DNA from: Epiperipatus broadwayi
Taxonomy: Eukaryota > Onychophora > Udeonychophora > Euonychophora > Peripatidae
Assembly: GCA_028023455.1 (NCBI GenBank)
Contig: JAQFVV010000961.1
Span: 62,001-126,000, forward strand
Length of the DNA stretch: 64,000 nt
Reading direction: 5' to 3'
Both the position numbers and the translations under genes were made by a program. Positions 38,901-44,866 of this stretch are shown here, piece by piece. Position 1 is the first letter of the stretch. Each line of letters opens with the position of its first letter. The notes under the pieces are model-generated. The model had not been told where the DNA came from. It searched no databases and saw only the letters and a list, made by a program, of their open reading frames with translations.

Positions 38901-39225
38901 CCTCTCAACTTAAAAATATAAAACAAAAATCATTATAATATTACATTTATACAATCGCGTGCATTATATATTTATACAGAAAGAGAGCAAGCCTACCATT
39001 TCTGCATTTATATATACAGTCCTCCTCGTTAGTGGAATCTATAACACCTTCAACTGCTTTTAAGCCATTACTTAATTTATTTAAACTCTCAGTTATATCG
39101 CCTAAAAGTGATTGAACTGAGTTGCTTAGATCCTTAAAATCTTCTATAAACTGTATGGAACTTTTAGGAATGTATATAATAAAAATTACAACGTATAAAT
39201 TTAACCGGCTAACAATTTTCGCCAT
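8869..39225 (-). CDS. PLA2G12A: Group XII secretory phospholipase A2, complete four-exon gene
   Basis: Coding exons are complement(8869-8993, 14422-14578, 33940-34007, 38997-39225). They total 579 nt and join in phase to 192 residues plus TAA. Residues 1-24 look like a signal peptide. Residues 91-95 are NGCGS (calcium-loop region). Residues 111-122 are CCNNHDMCYDTC with His115/Asp116 as the catalytic pair. There are 14 cysteines, and the length is near that usual for family members. All introns are GT-AG. The family hydrolyses the sn-2 ester of phospholipids with Ca2+ and is secreted; catalytic His is kept, as in the active A form and unlike the inactive B form. Introns of about 5.4, 19.4 and 5.0 kb are full of repeats. 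The exons themselves are intact, so the gene is probably functional. Confidence 0.9.
9100..9410 (-). pseudogene. Mariner-family transposase N-terminal remnant, copy 1
   Basis: On the minus strand the frames read MKHVTLNFVLK, then VYGSEYMS, then in another frame KWFVRFCGGKKDIEDYLRV. That order and the W-x3-RF-x-G-x3-DIED pattern are those of the N-terminal helix-turn-helix of mariner transposases. It has frameshifts and stops, with no catalytic domain present. It lies in intron 3 of the phospholipase gene. Confidence 0.7.
9533..10042 (+). mobile_element. Family D inverted-repeat element with hammerhead-like cores
   Basis: Long arms run from CAAAAATGCAATACAGAGAG (from 9533) to the inverse ending about 9988, then a one-sided tail to 10042. 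The target-site duplication TATCAAAAAATTA (9520-9532, 10043-10055) is perfect. Each arm has a core: plus strand 9846-9879, CTGACGT-GAGC-CATAA-GCTC-GAAACC-TATT-GGTC; minus strand 9673-9640 with a 6-bp stem TCTCCA/TGGAGA. The A normally found at position 9 of hammerheads is T in both arms. Confidence 0.85.
10200..10275 (+). repeat. Direct repeat of 9447-9521
   Basis: TAATTTAATTTCTCTGACAT and its surroundings (about 70 bp) recur from 9447-9521 in the same orientation. The two copies bracket the family D element, so the host sequence was duplicated around or before that insertion. Confidence 0.7.
10825..11565 (+). mobile_element. 5'-truncated LINE, 3' end with A tail
   Basis: The open segment ends in a Cys-rich motif CQLCKTDNETPQHFLLKC (about 11028-11081), a C-x2-C-x8-H-x4-C pattern found near the C-terminus of several LINE polymerases. 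It shares INL...TN.FL..RG..KI..IC.LC with the LINE at 48822-50460. A short A run ends it. A 14-bp duplication CTTCTTG(C/T)TATTCT at 10811-10824 and 11566-11579 brackets it. Confidence 0.8.
11881..12278 (+). mobile_element. Family A inverted-repeat element, copy A1
   Basis: The arms run AACAGGCAAAACTCTCCATA ... to the inverse ending GCCTGTTTTAATA near 12240. A one-sided tail containing GCTATCATAAGAAATGGTGA follows. The target-site duplication TGCTTAAATTAA is at 11869-11880 and 12279-12290. Cores with TGATGAAGGCCACAAGCC face each other in the two arms. Confidence 0.9.
12840..13150 (-). mobile_element. Family G inverted-repeat element, copy G2
   Basis: The arms are GTTTGAACTCAGACTTTCAC...CTACACTATCTCATACTGCTG and their inverse near 13070-13130. 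The one-sided tail is on the left. The duplication TCAAGCTATAT is at 12829-12839 and 13151-13161. Each arm end resembles a tRNA B box (GAGTTCAAACCC). Confidence 0.75.
13800..14300 (-). pseudogene. Mariner-family transposase N-terminal remnant, copy 2
   Basis: The minus strand reads QRTNIRFCFKLDLIANETFE, then MTKTIFGSEAISCKNIF, before a frameshift. This is the start of the mariner DNA-binding domain. The 14160-14290 portion is non-coding sequence shared with copy 3 (GATTCAGAGATGGC / GATTCAGAAATGGC). No DDD catalytic region was found. Confidence 0.75.
14422..14578 (-). CDS. PLA2G12A: PLA2G12-like exon 3 (active site)
   Basis: This 157-nt exon has acceptor TTTATAG|ATTGAC and donor CAAA|GTTAG. 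It encodes residues 100-151, with CCNNHDMCYDTC (catalytic His115, Asp116) followed by a CDKSFKKCLYGIC segment. The Cys spacing is that of the PLA2 core. A family A inverted-repeat element (14605-14944) sits in the intron just before its acceptor, leaving about 25 bp of native intron between them. Confidence 0.9.
14605..14944 (+). mobile_element. Family A inverted-repeat element, copy A2
   Basis: AAAACAGGCAAAAATCACTA starts the left arm and GAGTTTTGCCTGTTTTAATA ends the right arm. The tail contains GAGCAAGCATAAGAAATAGT. The duplication GGA(A/G)GTATATGTT is at 14592-14604 and 14945-14957. The right arm has lost its core; the left arm keeps a minus-strand CTGATGAAAGTCACAAGCC. It lies 26 bp from the exon 3 acceptor of the phospholipase gene. 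Confidence 0.9.
15272..15495 (+). mobile_element. Family H inverted-repeat element, copy H1
   Basis: The arms GTAATATTTACTAAGGCTG...ATGCGAAGGTAGGGACCTCT and their inverse are about 95 bp each with a short loop near 15360. A one-sided tail ATGTGCATTTAAAATAAA follows. The perfect 14-bp duplication TTTATTTATAATAA is at 15258-15271 and 15496-15509. No hammerhead-like core is seen in this family. Confidence 0.85.
15510..17361. other. Intron 2 sequence, AT-rich, nothing recognised
   Basis: Small minus-strand open frames at 15763-16005 and 16741-16959 have no domain and no splice context. The stretch is A-rich with poly(A) runs. Confidence 0.45.
17376..17768 (-). mobile_element. Family A inverted-repeat element, copy A3
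   Basis: The tail is on the left (CACATGATCACTATCTCCCA), so the orientation is opposite to A1. The right arm core is at 17619-17643: CTGATGA-AGGC-CACAA-GCCA-GAAAC. The duplication AGGAT(G/A)TGATATTA is at 17362-17375 and 17769-17782. Confidence 0.9.
18240..18570 (-). pseudogene. Possible non-LTR reverse transcriptase C-terminal remnant
   Basis: The minus strand reads IIQAMLLP, stop, LYGYEN, then KLFDILKLPL. This resembles the polymerase 3' region of RTE/Jockey-type elements, where an LYG-x-E-x-W motif follows the thumb. Stops and frameshifts are many and the match is weak. Confidence 0.3.
18780..19265. repeat. Family K inverted repeat, copy 2
   Basis: The outer arms ATTTGTAAAAAAAATGCCCA (about 18841) and AAAGTGGGCATTGTTTACAA (about 19192) are inverse. 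Inner arms around CGCGCCAGTTTACAATTTCA and AAATTATAAGCTGGCTTGAT also pair. It is homologous to 3890-4130. Confidence 0.6.
19785..20290 (-). mobile_element. Retrocopy-like 3' end, interrupted by family H element
   Basis: On the minus strand a 3' end with AATAAAG and an A-rich terminus (19785-19850) matches the one at 29780-29900 (TAATAATTATT, TATATAA, TTAATAAAG blocks). An inverted repeat of family H interrupts it. The coding remainder near 20220-20270 is short and not identifiable. Confidence 0.45.
19860..20090 (+). mobile_element. Family H inverted-repeat element, copy H2
   Basis: The arms ACTATATATAACCTTAAGAC...AATAGGGACCTCTGCAAATC and their inverse surround a short loop near 19965. The flanks AATAATTATTTAC on both sides (about 19846 and 20098) look like a target-site duplication. 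Confidence 0.75.
20645..20740 (+). repeat. Family H single-arm fragment, H3
   Basis: TATTTACTAAGGCTGTAACC through AGGGACCTCTACAGGTCTTA matches the left arm of H1. The right arm is missing. Confidence 0.7.
21397..21574. repeat. Possible small solo LTR
   Basis: The segment is richer in G+C than its surroundings. It begins TGTAACAGGACGG and ends CATATTACA, giving TGTAA/TTACA inverted ends about 178 bp apart. No target-site duplication or partner copy was found, so this is tentative. Confidence 0.25.
22594..22791 (-). pseudogene. LINE endonuclease N-terminal fragment
   Basis: The minus-strand frame reads FLQLNLKHALAEEILTFLQ followed by a LSVREHRGSS-like segment. This resembles the LQ-x-NL-x-H start of the APE-type endonuclease domain of LINE ORF2 and the later EP/EH-RGS stretch. 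An adjacent upstream frame at 22886-23179 (TKELKEKFEDYYQPTRTC) might be the preceding ORF, but I do not recognise it. Confidence 0.4.
23180..24640. other. Intron 2 sequence, AT-rich, nothing recognised
   Basis: No coding segment or inverted repeat could be supported. Poly(A/T)-rich composition throughout. Confidence 0.45.
24650..25435 (-). pseudogene. Penelope-like element 1: GIY-YIG domain and 3' end
   Basis: The minus-strand frames read LRNYCYGNKKLNNSSGIALF, SDKFVK, KKIAWKRDITLNNLLNN, then SLNERIKLHKSRVRNKYLL and YIHEKDAG. They match the intact frame at 46546-46980. This is the GIY-YIG endonuclease of Penelope-type retroelements, here broken by frameshifts. At 24715-24765 on the minus strand a hammerhead-like core follows: TTGAGAA-TCTGC-TTGTA-GCAG-TGAAAC-TATTG-GTA. 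Confidence 0.8.
25443..26855. mobile_element. Inverted repeat (family M) with satellite loop inside Penelope element 1
   Basis: The arms of about 205 bp (25443-25650 and 26648-26855) are inverse: ATAAATGCATAAACTTATTT against AAATAAGTTTATGCATTTAT. Each contains CTTGAAAATGACTG ... CAG(T/G)TGAAA(C/T), a degenerate relative of the hammerhead-like cores. A small inner palindrome is at 25665-25825 and a tandem repeat fills the centre. It separates the RT and GIY-YIG parts of the Penelope element. Confidence 0.75.
25955..26535 (+). repeat. Tandem repeat, unit about 185-215 bp, three copies
   Basis: Units begin near 25955, 26173 and 26357 with TTAAAGTTATTATTAAAA. Each contains TTTACTTATTAATGT and GCTTAAAATAAAAG(C/T)GTGA. 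The copies differ by indels in A runs. Confidence 0.8.
26923..27500 (-). pseudogene. Penelope-like element 1: reverse transcriptase fragment
   Basis: The minus strand reads LIEDSVYFTYNGNFYKDG, then SPLIC, stop, VYINYLEDE, then LFVRYVDDCWFVV and KLKFLDLLVIRN. These are the F-NG-FY, SPL, YVDD and KFLDLLV motifs in the order of Penelope-type RTs. Asp-Asp of YVDD is intact; a stop and a frameshift lie upstream. The GIY-YIG half continues at 25435-24880 after the family M insertion. Confidence 0.85.
27740..28179 (-). pseudogene. RTE-type LINE C-terminal end
   Basis: This 122-residue frame (27811-28179) starts MYGCETWTLSNRIKKRLEAF, followed by RKMEKISWVNKITNEEVL and NWIGHILRKD. That is the conserved region after the RT thumb in RTE-like elements found throughout invertebrates. 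It is 5'-truncated exactly at the AT run at 28180. A TGATGATGATATA end lies near 27750. Confidence 0.85.
28205..28335 (+). repeat. Family K fragment, copy 3
   Basis: CATAAACCAGATTATCAAAA and GAACTTGCAAATAATGCCCA match the 3895-3960 and 18800-18860 arms. It has a single arm only. Confidence 0.5.
28336..29730. other. Intron 2 sequence, nothing recognised
   Basis: AT-rich DNA without coding or repeat signals that I can support. Confidence 0.4.
29731..29761 (+). repeat. Poly(A)-poly(G) junction
   Basis: A run of about 18 A is followed directly by about 12 G. It borders the retrocopy-like 3' end on the minus strand and could be its tail or an assembly-prone homopolymer. Confidence 0.8.
29780..30037 (-). 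pseudogene. Retrocopy-like 3' end with coding tail
   Basis: An open minus-strand segment (30037-29897, 47 codons with stop) reads RIPTEENLWSKYGVDVRRHY, then VKCGIDNLNQNIYRR, then PGYIVMFSAFA and stop. A 3' UTR with AATAAA at 29820-29815 and an A-rich end follows. The 3' UTR is shared with 19785-19850. I do not recognise the protein. It could be a retrotransposon C-terminus or a multi-copy retrogene. Confidence 0.45.
30782..31099 (+). mobile_element. Family A inverted-repeat element, copy A4
   Basis: The duplication AAATGCAATTAA is at 30770-30781 and 31100-31111. The left arm is shortened; the right arm is complete, ending TTTTGCCTGTTTTAATAAC, with the usual tail. The core at 30898-30926 is CTGATGAAGGCCACAACC then AGAAACTAGTC, preceded by CCAAGGCTCCTCA and followed by TAGGGATATTGG, which can pair. 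Confidence 0.9.
31521..31861 (+). mobile_element. Family E inverted-repeat element
   Basis: The arms TAGTAATAACACACAAATAG...CACCTTTAGATTCTTGAATA and their inverse are about 150 bp each. The duplication ACTACTAA(T/A)TATTGA is at 31506-31520 and 31862-31876. The plus core from 31796 is CTGAAGA-AGAG-loop-TCTC-GAAACA-TTG-TGTA; the minus core is at 31600-31566. AGGTGCGAGTTCAACTTCTA resembles a tRNA B box. Confidence 0.85.
32150..32830 (-). pseudogene. LINE polymerase C-terminal remnant
   Basis: The minus strand reads YSADVYCVHI, stop, RKSSQTKLLDIQLNITMRII, then DTLESIALQWLISL, and later VSFLDSKNHGHYDHLLLEWN. The LLD-x-QLN-x-TMRII-x-TL-x-S segment is typical of the region following the RT domain in Jockey/CR1-like retroposons. 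Several stops are present. Confidence 0.6.
33165..33430 (+). repeat. Family J relative, diverged copy
   Basis: AATGAATACTCTC, TATGTATAGGCAAATCTGAA, GAACGTGAAG and TGATCACTTTAAATTAC match 7770-7930 in order. Divergence is high. Confidence 0.6.
33500..33605 (-). mobile_element. tRNA-derived SINE copy
   Basis: The minus strand shows GTGGTCGTGAGGTCAGGGA (A box region), CTGCTTTACAAGCAG, GCGGGTTCACTTCCCGGC (B box) and ATGCTATGACACATGAG before an A-rich tail. It is close to the copy at 57512-57615. Confidence 0.8.
33940..34007 (-). CDS. PLA2G12A: PLA2G12-like exon 2 (calcium-loop region)
   Basis: This 68-nt exon is too short to stand out as an open frame. It has acceptor TTTTTAG|GAGCC and donor TCA|GTAAGT. 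It encodes residues 77-99, reading AMPKKNPKHIPSYNGCGSFG and then IS. NGCGS is the conserved Ca2+-loop signature of group XII enzymes. It enters in phase 1 from exon 1 and leaves in phase 0, as exon 3 needs. Confidence 0.88.
34398..34653 (-). mobile_element. Family C inverted-repeat element
   Basis: The arms ACAATATATCTTATTACATA...TTACAGTTTCGACT and their inverse have a loop near 34545. The one-sided tail is on the left (34398-34450). The perfect duplication CAAATGGAATATA is at 34385-34397 and 34654-34666. The core at 34552-34582 reads CTGAAGA-AGACT-loop-AGTC-GAAAC. Confidence 0.85.
34700..36560. other. Intron 1 sequence, partly of higher G+C, no gene identified
   Basis: 35230-36080 has more G+C than its surroundings. 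It includes a 91-codon minus-strand frame (35269-35544; GQWIGYIDVVSRCSRRFATG at its start) that I do not recognise. No splice or domain evidence supports it. It may be old transposon or regulatory sequence. Confidence 0.3.
36582..36607. other. TGTAACGA/TCGTTACA hairpin
   Basis: Eight-base inverted arms surround the loop ACGTCTGTGC. TGTAAC...TTACA ends are common in LTRs, but here they face each other at 26 bp, so this may be a footprint or terminal fragment. Confidence 0.4.
36988..37100 (+). mobile_element. Family F element, internally deleted copy F2
   Basis: GTTATATATAGAGCTTGCAA...AACAAGCTTTG joins directly to the tail AACATTTGTAAATACAAGCT. The hammerhead-like centre and second arm are missing. 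The duplication ATTTTA(T/C)TTACTT is at 36975-36987 and 37101-37113. Confidence 0.75.
37930..38345 (-). pseudogene. Mariner-family transposase N-terminal remnant, copy 3
   Basis: The minus strand reads MINIKFYFELVKTAIETL, matching the mariner HTH start, before frame loss. 38220-38340 matches the non-coding flank of copy 2. It is in intron 1 of the phospholipase gene. Confidence 0.55.
38997..39225 (-). CDS. PLA2G12A: PLA2G12-like exon 1 (start codon, signal peptide)
   Basis: This exon encodes residues 1-76 plus the first base of codon 77. It starts at ATG 39225 and runs from MAKIVSRLN through a hydrophobic stretch (LYVVIFIIYI). A helical segment rich in Leu and Ser follows, then an acidic stretch ending DCIYKCRN. 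Cys70 and Cys74 are the first two of the family cysteines. The donor is G|GTAGGC, phase 1. A TGCGCA sequence lies about 20 bp upstream of the ATG on the minus strand; the promoter is not otherwise recognisable. Confidence 0.85.
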
Positions 39226-39849
39226 CTTTTATTTTTATTACTACTGCGCATATAAATGATTTGGTAACTTTTCATTGGTTAGATTTCCAGAGGGGCATTT
39301 AAACTTTGATCCTAAAATATAAATTACGCTAAAAGATTTATAATATTATGAAATAATATTATGATTAATGCTTTTTGTCAAAACTTTATTCCTAGAGTGG
39401 TATGTCGTTTTATTAGGAATAGGCTATTCTACTAATGGATGTTTTGTGTCTATGATGGTTTTTACGAGCGTTACGATTAAATAAATATTTTTGAATATTT
39501 ACATTAGTATCCAGATATTTGTATTAAATATATTGTATTGCTGTATATGCTAAGTATGTGTGTGTATTCATATATACACGCAATATATAAAATCTGTAAT
39601 AATAAAATATGTAAGTAGGTGCGTGTATGCTAAAAGCATTCAATGCTAAAAGCATTTCCATTAACTATTAATATTGTAAAGTGAGATAACAACGGTTGCT
39701 AATTAAATAAAGTAAAGACTAATTAGATTTAGAAATAATTTGTAACCATAAGATAATATCGAAGTAGTGGAATGTACATAACTGATTAGCCAGTGATAAC
39801 GGAAAAAACGAAGCCAAAAATTACCTCTGGGAATTTGACAATTATGTTA
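39226..39849. promoter_or_regulatory. Presumed upstream region of the phospholipase gene
   Basis: The sequence directly 5' of the ATG at 39225 has no clear TATA box or initiator that I can assign. An LTR-like repeat starts about 600 bp upstream. The call rests on position only. Confidence 0.3.
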
Positions 39850-40140
39850 TGCGATTAAAAAGTAGATAACCAAACTGGTCATTTTGAACCTCGTGTCATG
39901 GGATGACCAATGGAAATAGACATTGTAACATCTAGAACAGCAGGAAAAAAAATAGTGACAGACTTGTGAGGTGAAGTTTGGAAGATGGATGCGTTTTCGA
40001 GTGTGCTCTAAAATCACGCTACTTCACTCTCAGCTCGTTTTGCGGAGAGGTCTACCTCCGAACGTATCAAGGTAGACCTAAGAAATACAGATCTTGATTA
40101 TAATTTATGTAAGCCTTCGGGCTTTAATATATAATGTATT
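39850..40140 (+). repeat. LTR-like dispersed repeat, copy 2
   Basis: It is homologous to 480-800. It keeps a stem AGGTCTAC (40048-40055)/GTAGACCT (40072-40079), where both arms changed together relative to copy 1. The hairpin AAGCC-TTCG-GGCTT is at 40111-40124. It lies upstream of, and opposite in strand to, the phospholipase gene. Confidence 0.45.
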
Positions 40141-40679
40141 ACGTATTTTATGTATTAATCAACTTTTATATATATTAATGTAATTAATAATTGGTATTCA
40201 TCAATAAATCTTTTGATATTTATAAACCAATTAACTCAGATTGCCGCATTCGTTTATTTCCTTATATAAATACTCATAGTTATTGAGTGAGATAACTCAC
40301 ACTCGAACCTATCAATCATCTTGACCCAGTCGAGGTTACCGATTCGGGCCCATATATATCCGTCTAGATGCGGATATTGCAGTATATTTATATTTACTTG
40401 AAATAAGTAGCTTTGGTTAGGCGATTAATTACTTAAAAGTAATTAGTAGTTGACAAATCCAATACTTAGAGTTAATTTTCCTTTTTAATACGGTAATTAT
40501 TAAAGATTTTTCAATTGTTCCTCATTTTTTAAAGAAATAGATAAGATCGCTGTAATTAAAGTGAATTACTATTATCCATTATAAAAAAGATACAGTCAAT
40601 AATTTATATTTAAATAGGTTGATTTTAGTGATCGATGAATCATCATGAACGGTTACCAAAGACACTGGATTTAGATCCA

Positions 40680-41990
40680 GAAGTCTTGTCGAATGTAGAT
40701 TTTGTTTTTAGTCAAATGCAAGAAAATTGTCTGAAATAAATGAAGGATACTCCTATTGCTTTTATTGATTTGGTCAAAGCATTTGCTCACTGAAACAGGT
40801 TTGTGGTACACAGCTTCTACATGATAGAAAAATTTGGGAAAAGTCCCTGTTAAACAACAATGTGTACTTGTTCTAACATTGTTTTTGAGTTTTAAGGCGA
40901 TGTTCTGTGGAATTGTTTCTATGTGGCTTAATGAATCAAGCTGTAATAATGTTTAATAATGGAAATTTTAATTTGAAGAGATTAGATAGTAATTTAAAGT
41001 GAAGGTTCCATCCTCGCGCTTTACTTGCCAGTACTTCAGATTTGCTCATATATAAGCATTTGAGTCGTAGGAATAAGAGGATTCCTTTTATTCCTGCATA
41101 ATACTATATCTTCTATTGGTGAGAAAGTATTCATTTATTATTAACACTTGAAAGGCTGATATTTGAATGTAAAAATAAGTATTGTATGGTGATGATTATG
41201 CTATTCTTGCCAATTCAAAAGATGATCTACAGAATGTGTTTAGTCTTTTGAATAAAACATGTATATCACATGATCACTGTTTCCTACACTTGCACATAAC
41301 TATTATCAACAAAGGCAAAACTCTCCATACAGTAGTGCCAGCCAGAGTAATCAATGGATGCCAGCAGGCTTGTGCATAAAATCCCCATCTAGTGCCTACT
41401 CATCCAAGATCTCCACAAGCCAGAAAGTAGTCTGTGGATATTGGATGAATAGGCACTAGATGGGGATTCTATGCACAAGTCTTCTGGCATCCATTGATTA
41501 ATCTGGCTGACACTGAATGGCACTACTGTATGGAGAGTTTCGCCTGTGTTAATAAAACAAGTAAAGACTTTAATTTAATAAATAGGATTAAACAAAAATC
41601 CAAGTTCTTTATTTCAAATTGTGATTGTTAAAAAGCCTTCAGTAACTTTTACATTGGATAATTATCAACTTGAAACTGTGAGCTAATTTAAATATCTCAT
41701 TAGCGTTTTAAATAAAAAAAGTGTAAATAGATGTTGAGAACAGACTCCAATGCATTATTGCTGCTTTTAACAAGTTAAAAGGTAGGGTATTTCACTTCAG
41801 TAAAATTAGTCGTATACAGAACTGAAATAATATTTAATTTATTGCATGGATATCAAGCTTGACCTCCTATAGAAGGGGGATACTTAAAAATTTGAAAATA
41901 TGTTGGCAAGGTCATAATACCATAATTAGTATGGTCCTTGATTAACTATCTTAATAATGATATCTGAGATCACTTTCATGAGCATATAGT
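40680..41990 (+). pseudogene. RTE/Jockey-like reverse transcriptase remnant, split by family A element
   Basis: The plus strand reads FVFSQMQENCLK, stop, MKDTPIAFIDLVKAF, later YGDDYAILANSKDDLQNVFS, then after the insertion SKDFNLINRIKQKSKFF, VTFTLDNYQLETV and FKYL, ending near RLQCIIAAFNKLKGRVF. These are the FIDLxKAF, YxDD and V..FKYL motifs in order. It has stops throughout, so it is dead. Asp-Asp of the YGDD box is kept. Confidence 0.85.
41264..41550 (-). mobile_element. Family A inverted-repeat element, copy A5
   Basis: It is inserted in the RT remnant between NKT and the following KDFNLINR. The duplication AATAAAACA(T/A)GTA is at 41251-41263 and 41551-41563. The tail is on the left (CACATGATCACTGTTTCCTA). 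The centre is deleted, with only part of the core left near 41412. Confidence 0.9.
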
Positions 41991-42039
41991 AGAGATGTAA
42001 GGAGATAGGTAACTCTGGATACAGCTGAGTGCCATCCTG

Positions 42040-42675
42040 TGTTTACCATGAGTAATGCATATATTGGATGCATTATTTAGTCTTTTCCACATAAATGTGT
42101 ATCTAATGTGCTATCCAGTGTTCTCAGAGTAGTTTTGAGAATGGTGGGTCATGTGAGAAGTCTGTGCTCGATATACACCTAGATCTTAGCATCTATTGAC
42201 ACAGGCTATAGTAATCAGCCTGTGTGTCTCTCTATTTATTACATAGTAGAGACTCTGCCCATCCTTGTATATGTAATTGAAACGAATTATGTCCTGTACA
42301 TTGAGGGTCAGATTGACCTATCGGTCTAACATGGGTGTGACAAGAATCTCAGCACTCAGGGTGTCTTTTGAGCATCTCCATCAATCAGATTTTCAATTGG
42401 ATGCATGGTTGAAGAGTTAGGAGTGTGGTAGTTAAGGCTACCATTAAAGTATGACATAATGACTATCTTAATATATACTAGCACATAATATGTTTATAAA
42501 GAAGGCTAATCTGTACACACTGATTACTCTGGTTTAGCAAGAGATGGTGTACTATATGGTGATTATTTATCTTTGTTACATATACGTGTTCAAGTGTATC
42601 AGTGTTATGAGATAGTATGGAGGTGGTGGGTCATGTGAAAGTCTGTGCTCATATACCCTATATATTTTATAAGGG
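42040..42675 (+). repeat. Family G relative, rearranged copy G4
   Basis: CAGATTTTCAATTGGATGCA...GAAGAGTTAG, GACTATCTTAATATATACT and GGTGATTATTTATC...GTGTATCAGT match the inner part of the 54134-54768 element (inverse orientation). The terminal GTGGGTCATGTGAAAGTCTG has an inverted partner near 42145. Boundaries are uncertain. Confidence 0.6.
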
Positions 42676-43300
42676 TATGATAGAATACAAAAGAGAACTA
42701 CAATTAAACAAAGTCTTGAAGTCTTTAAAAAAGTTTATACTAGAAGAAGTTAAAAGATGGCATCACAAGATATCTAATAATCAGAATAATGAACCAGTAT
42801 ATTTTATATGTGGATTTATTTATGGTTCATAGATAAGCTTATATTATTATTTTGACTTTTCTACCTTTTTTTCTTTTCTTGGAGTTGTAATGGGTGTACG
42901 TATTTGTAGGCAGTTGCTGATATTGATAATAATCATACAAATATTACTCTTATAGAGCAGTAACTAGAATTAACTGTTTAAAGTTTTGAAATTGAAAATA
43001 CCATTTCATACCCTATTTAGAATATCAATGATAAGCAAAATATTAATATGGTAGTATAAATACTTATTGATGTGGCCATCATAATGCACATCATTTCAGT
43101 GAAGCCATGATATATGTTGTATTGAGATTTACTACTTCAATTATACCTATTCAAAAAGAAATGTAAATGAAAGTCATTGAAATTTGTAAATATATATTTT
43201 ACGATAGATCAGTAGCCATTTTTCTGTCTCGGAGTGTTGTATCCGATCACATTTATTAATAATGTCTCTGACTGACGTTGAAATCTTATACATTTTATTA

Positions 43301-43528
43301 ATGTTATATATAGAGCTCACAAAATAAGCTCTTAACAAGCTTTAAGAATATCCTCAATCCCAGACCGGTTTCTGCTTCTGGTGTTGTCAGTGAGGTGCCA
43401 AGATATTTAAGAATTAGGATATTCTCAAAGCTTGTTAAGAGCTTATTTTGCGAGCTCTATATATAACATTTGTAAATACAAGCTTTATTAAATTAAGTCA
43501 TGTGACATTTGAATTGATTTTTTATCAA
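43301..43528 (+). mobile_element. Family F inverted-repeat element, copy F1
   Basis: The arms GTTATATATAGAGCTCACAA...AGAATATCCT and their inverse enclose one core, minus strand 43390-43363: CTGACAA-CACCAGAAGCA-GAAACCGGTC. The tail AACATTTGTAAATACAAGCT and onward is one-sided. The duplication ACATTTTATTA is at 43290-43300 and 43529-43539. Confidence 0.85.
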
Positions 43529-43923
43529 ACATTTTATTATAAACATTGTTATTTTTTCAGACTTTGATGTATCTAGTATTTCATGTAATAAAATGTTTCT
43601 AAACAAATCTAAAAATTTTGTGAAGTTTCTAAAGTTTCTTAAATGACAAAATAAAAGTTATTGCCTTAATAAATAATGGCAAAAAAAAAAAAAAAACAAT
43701 TGTAAATCATTCTTATATTGTGTCAAAGTTTGAATAACTTATATGAGTATCTGAAATAGGTCAAGCAGGGATAACTATAAATTCTGAAGTCAATGCAGGC
43801 TTAACACCAAAATAATCAGAAAGATTTAACTTTTCAGGGATCACAGTGTTTATAAATTAATTGGAATCAGTCTCTTAAGTCTCAAAAAAATCCCCATGAC
43901 CAAAGCACGATATTGCAAAGATT

Positions 43924-44140
43924 ACATGATCACCATTTCCTATGCTTGCTTATTAGATCTAGGTGCAGTGCTCTCAGATTCAAGGCTACTCACTGACAAA
44001 GACCACAAACCAGAAGCTAGTCTGGGGATATTGGATGAGTAGGTACTAGATGGGTATTTTATGCACAAGCTTTCTGTCATCCATTGATTACTCTGGCTAG
44101 CACTGAGTGGCAATATGTATAGAGAGTTTTGCCTGTGTTA
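43924..44140 (-). mobile_element. Family A element with one arm, copy A6
   Basis: The perfect duplication ATATTGCAAAGATT is at 43910-43923 and 44141-44154. It starts with the tail (ACATGATCACCATTTCCTAT), jumps to the centre, and has one full arm ending TTTTGCCTGTGTTA. The core near 43994 reads CTGACAAAGACCACAAACC-AGAAGC, more decayed than in A7. Confidence 0.9.
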
Positions 44141-44866
44141 ATATTGCAAAGATTTTTGTAGTATTTTGTATTTATGATTTTACATAGCTTTTGATTGTTT
44201 AAATTGAGGTAGCCCTCCTAGTTTGATCATGCTGCACTGTGTACTTTAAGGCATGATTGGATTCATGTATTTCTGGATTGCAGATCACTATGCATTCATT
44301 TTAATTGTTAAATGCTAGTCAAATCATTAAAAAAAAGTTGAGCGTATGTTTGATATATTAAATGTATTTTAAGCATTTGCTAAGAACATTTTTCATTTCT
44401 TTTTGTTCCAAGTGTTATAAAGTATATTAAATTAGGTCTCTATTTTATATAAGTATTTTTATTTGACTTACTTCTGGCTTTTGGAAAAATCTAAATGTTA
44501 ATGTAATAAAGAAAAAAAATTGTCTAAAACATTTTTTTTGTAATCACCTTTATTTGAAAATTAAGTAGGAATTTTTTTAATTAAAATGTATTTTTGGTTT
44601 TGATGAATGTAAATTAAAAAAACAACAGAGCAATGGTATATTATCTTGTTTTTATTAATCAAAAAGGAAAAGACTTATTGCCAATCATACTATTTAAAAA
44701 TTCCATTTTATCTAATATAAATAATGGTTAAATTTAGTTTAAATGAAATCATGAAGTGCAGAATTTCATCTTCCGAGGAAGAGTAGTTGTTGCTATTCAT
44801 CATGTTAGTCCAGTTTTTTCTGCCACAAATGTAAAGTGGAATGACTTTTCATGATTTTCTATCCCA

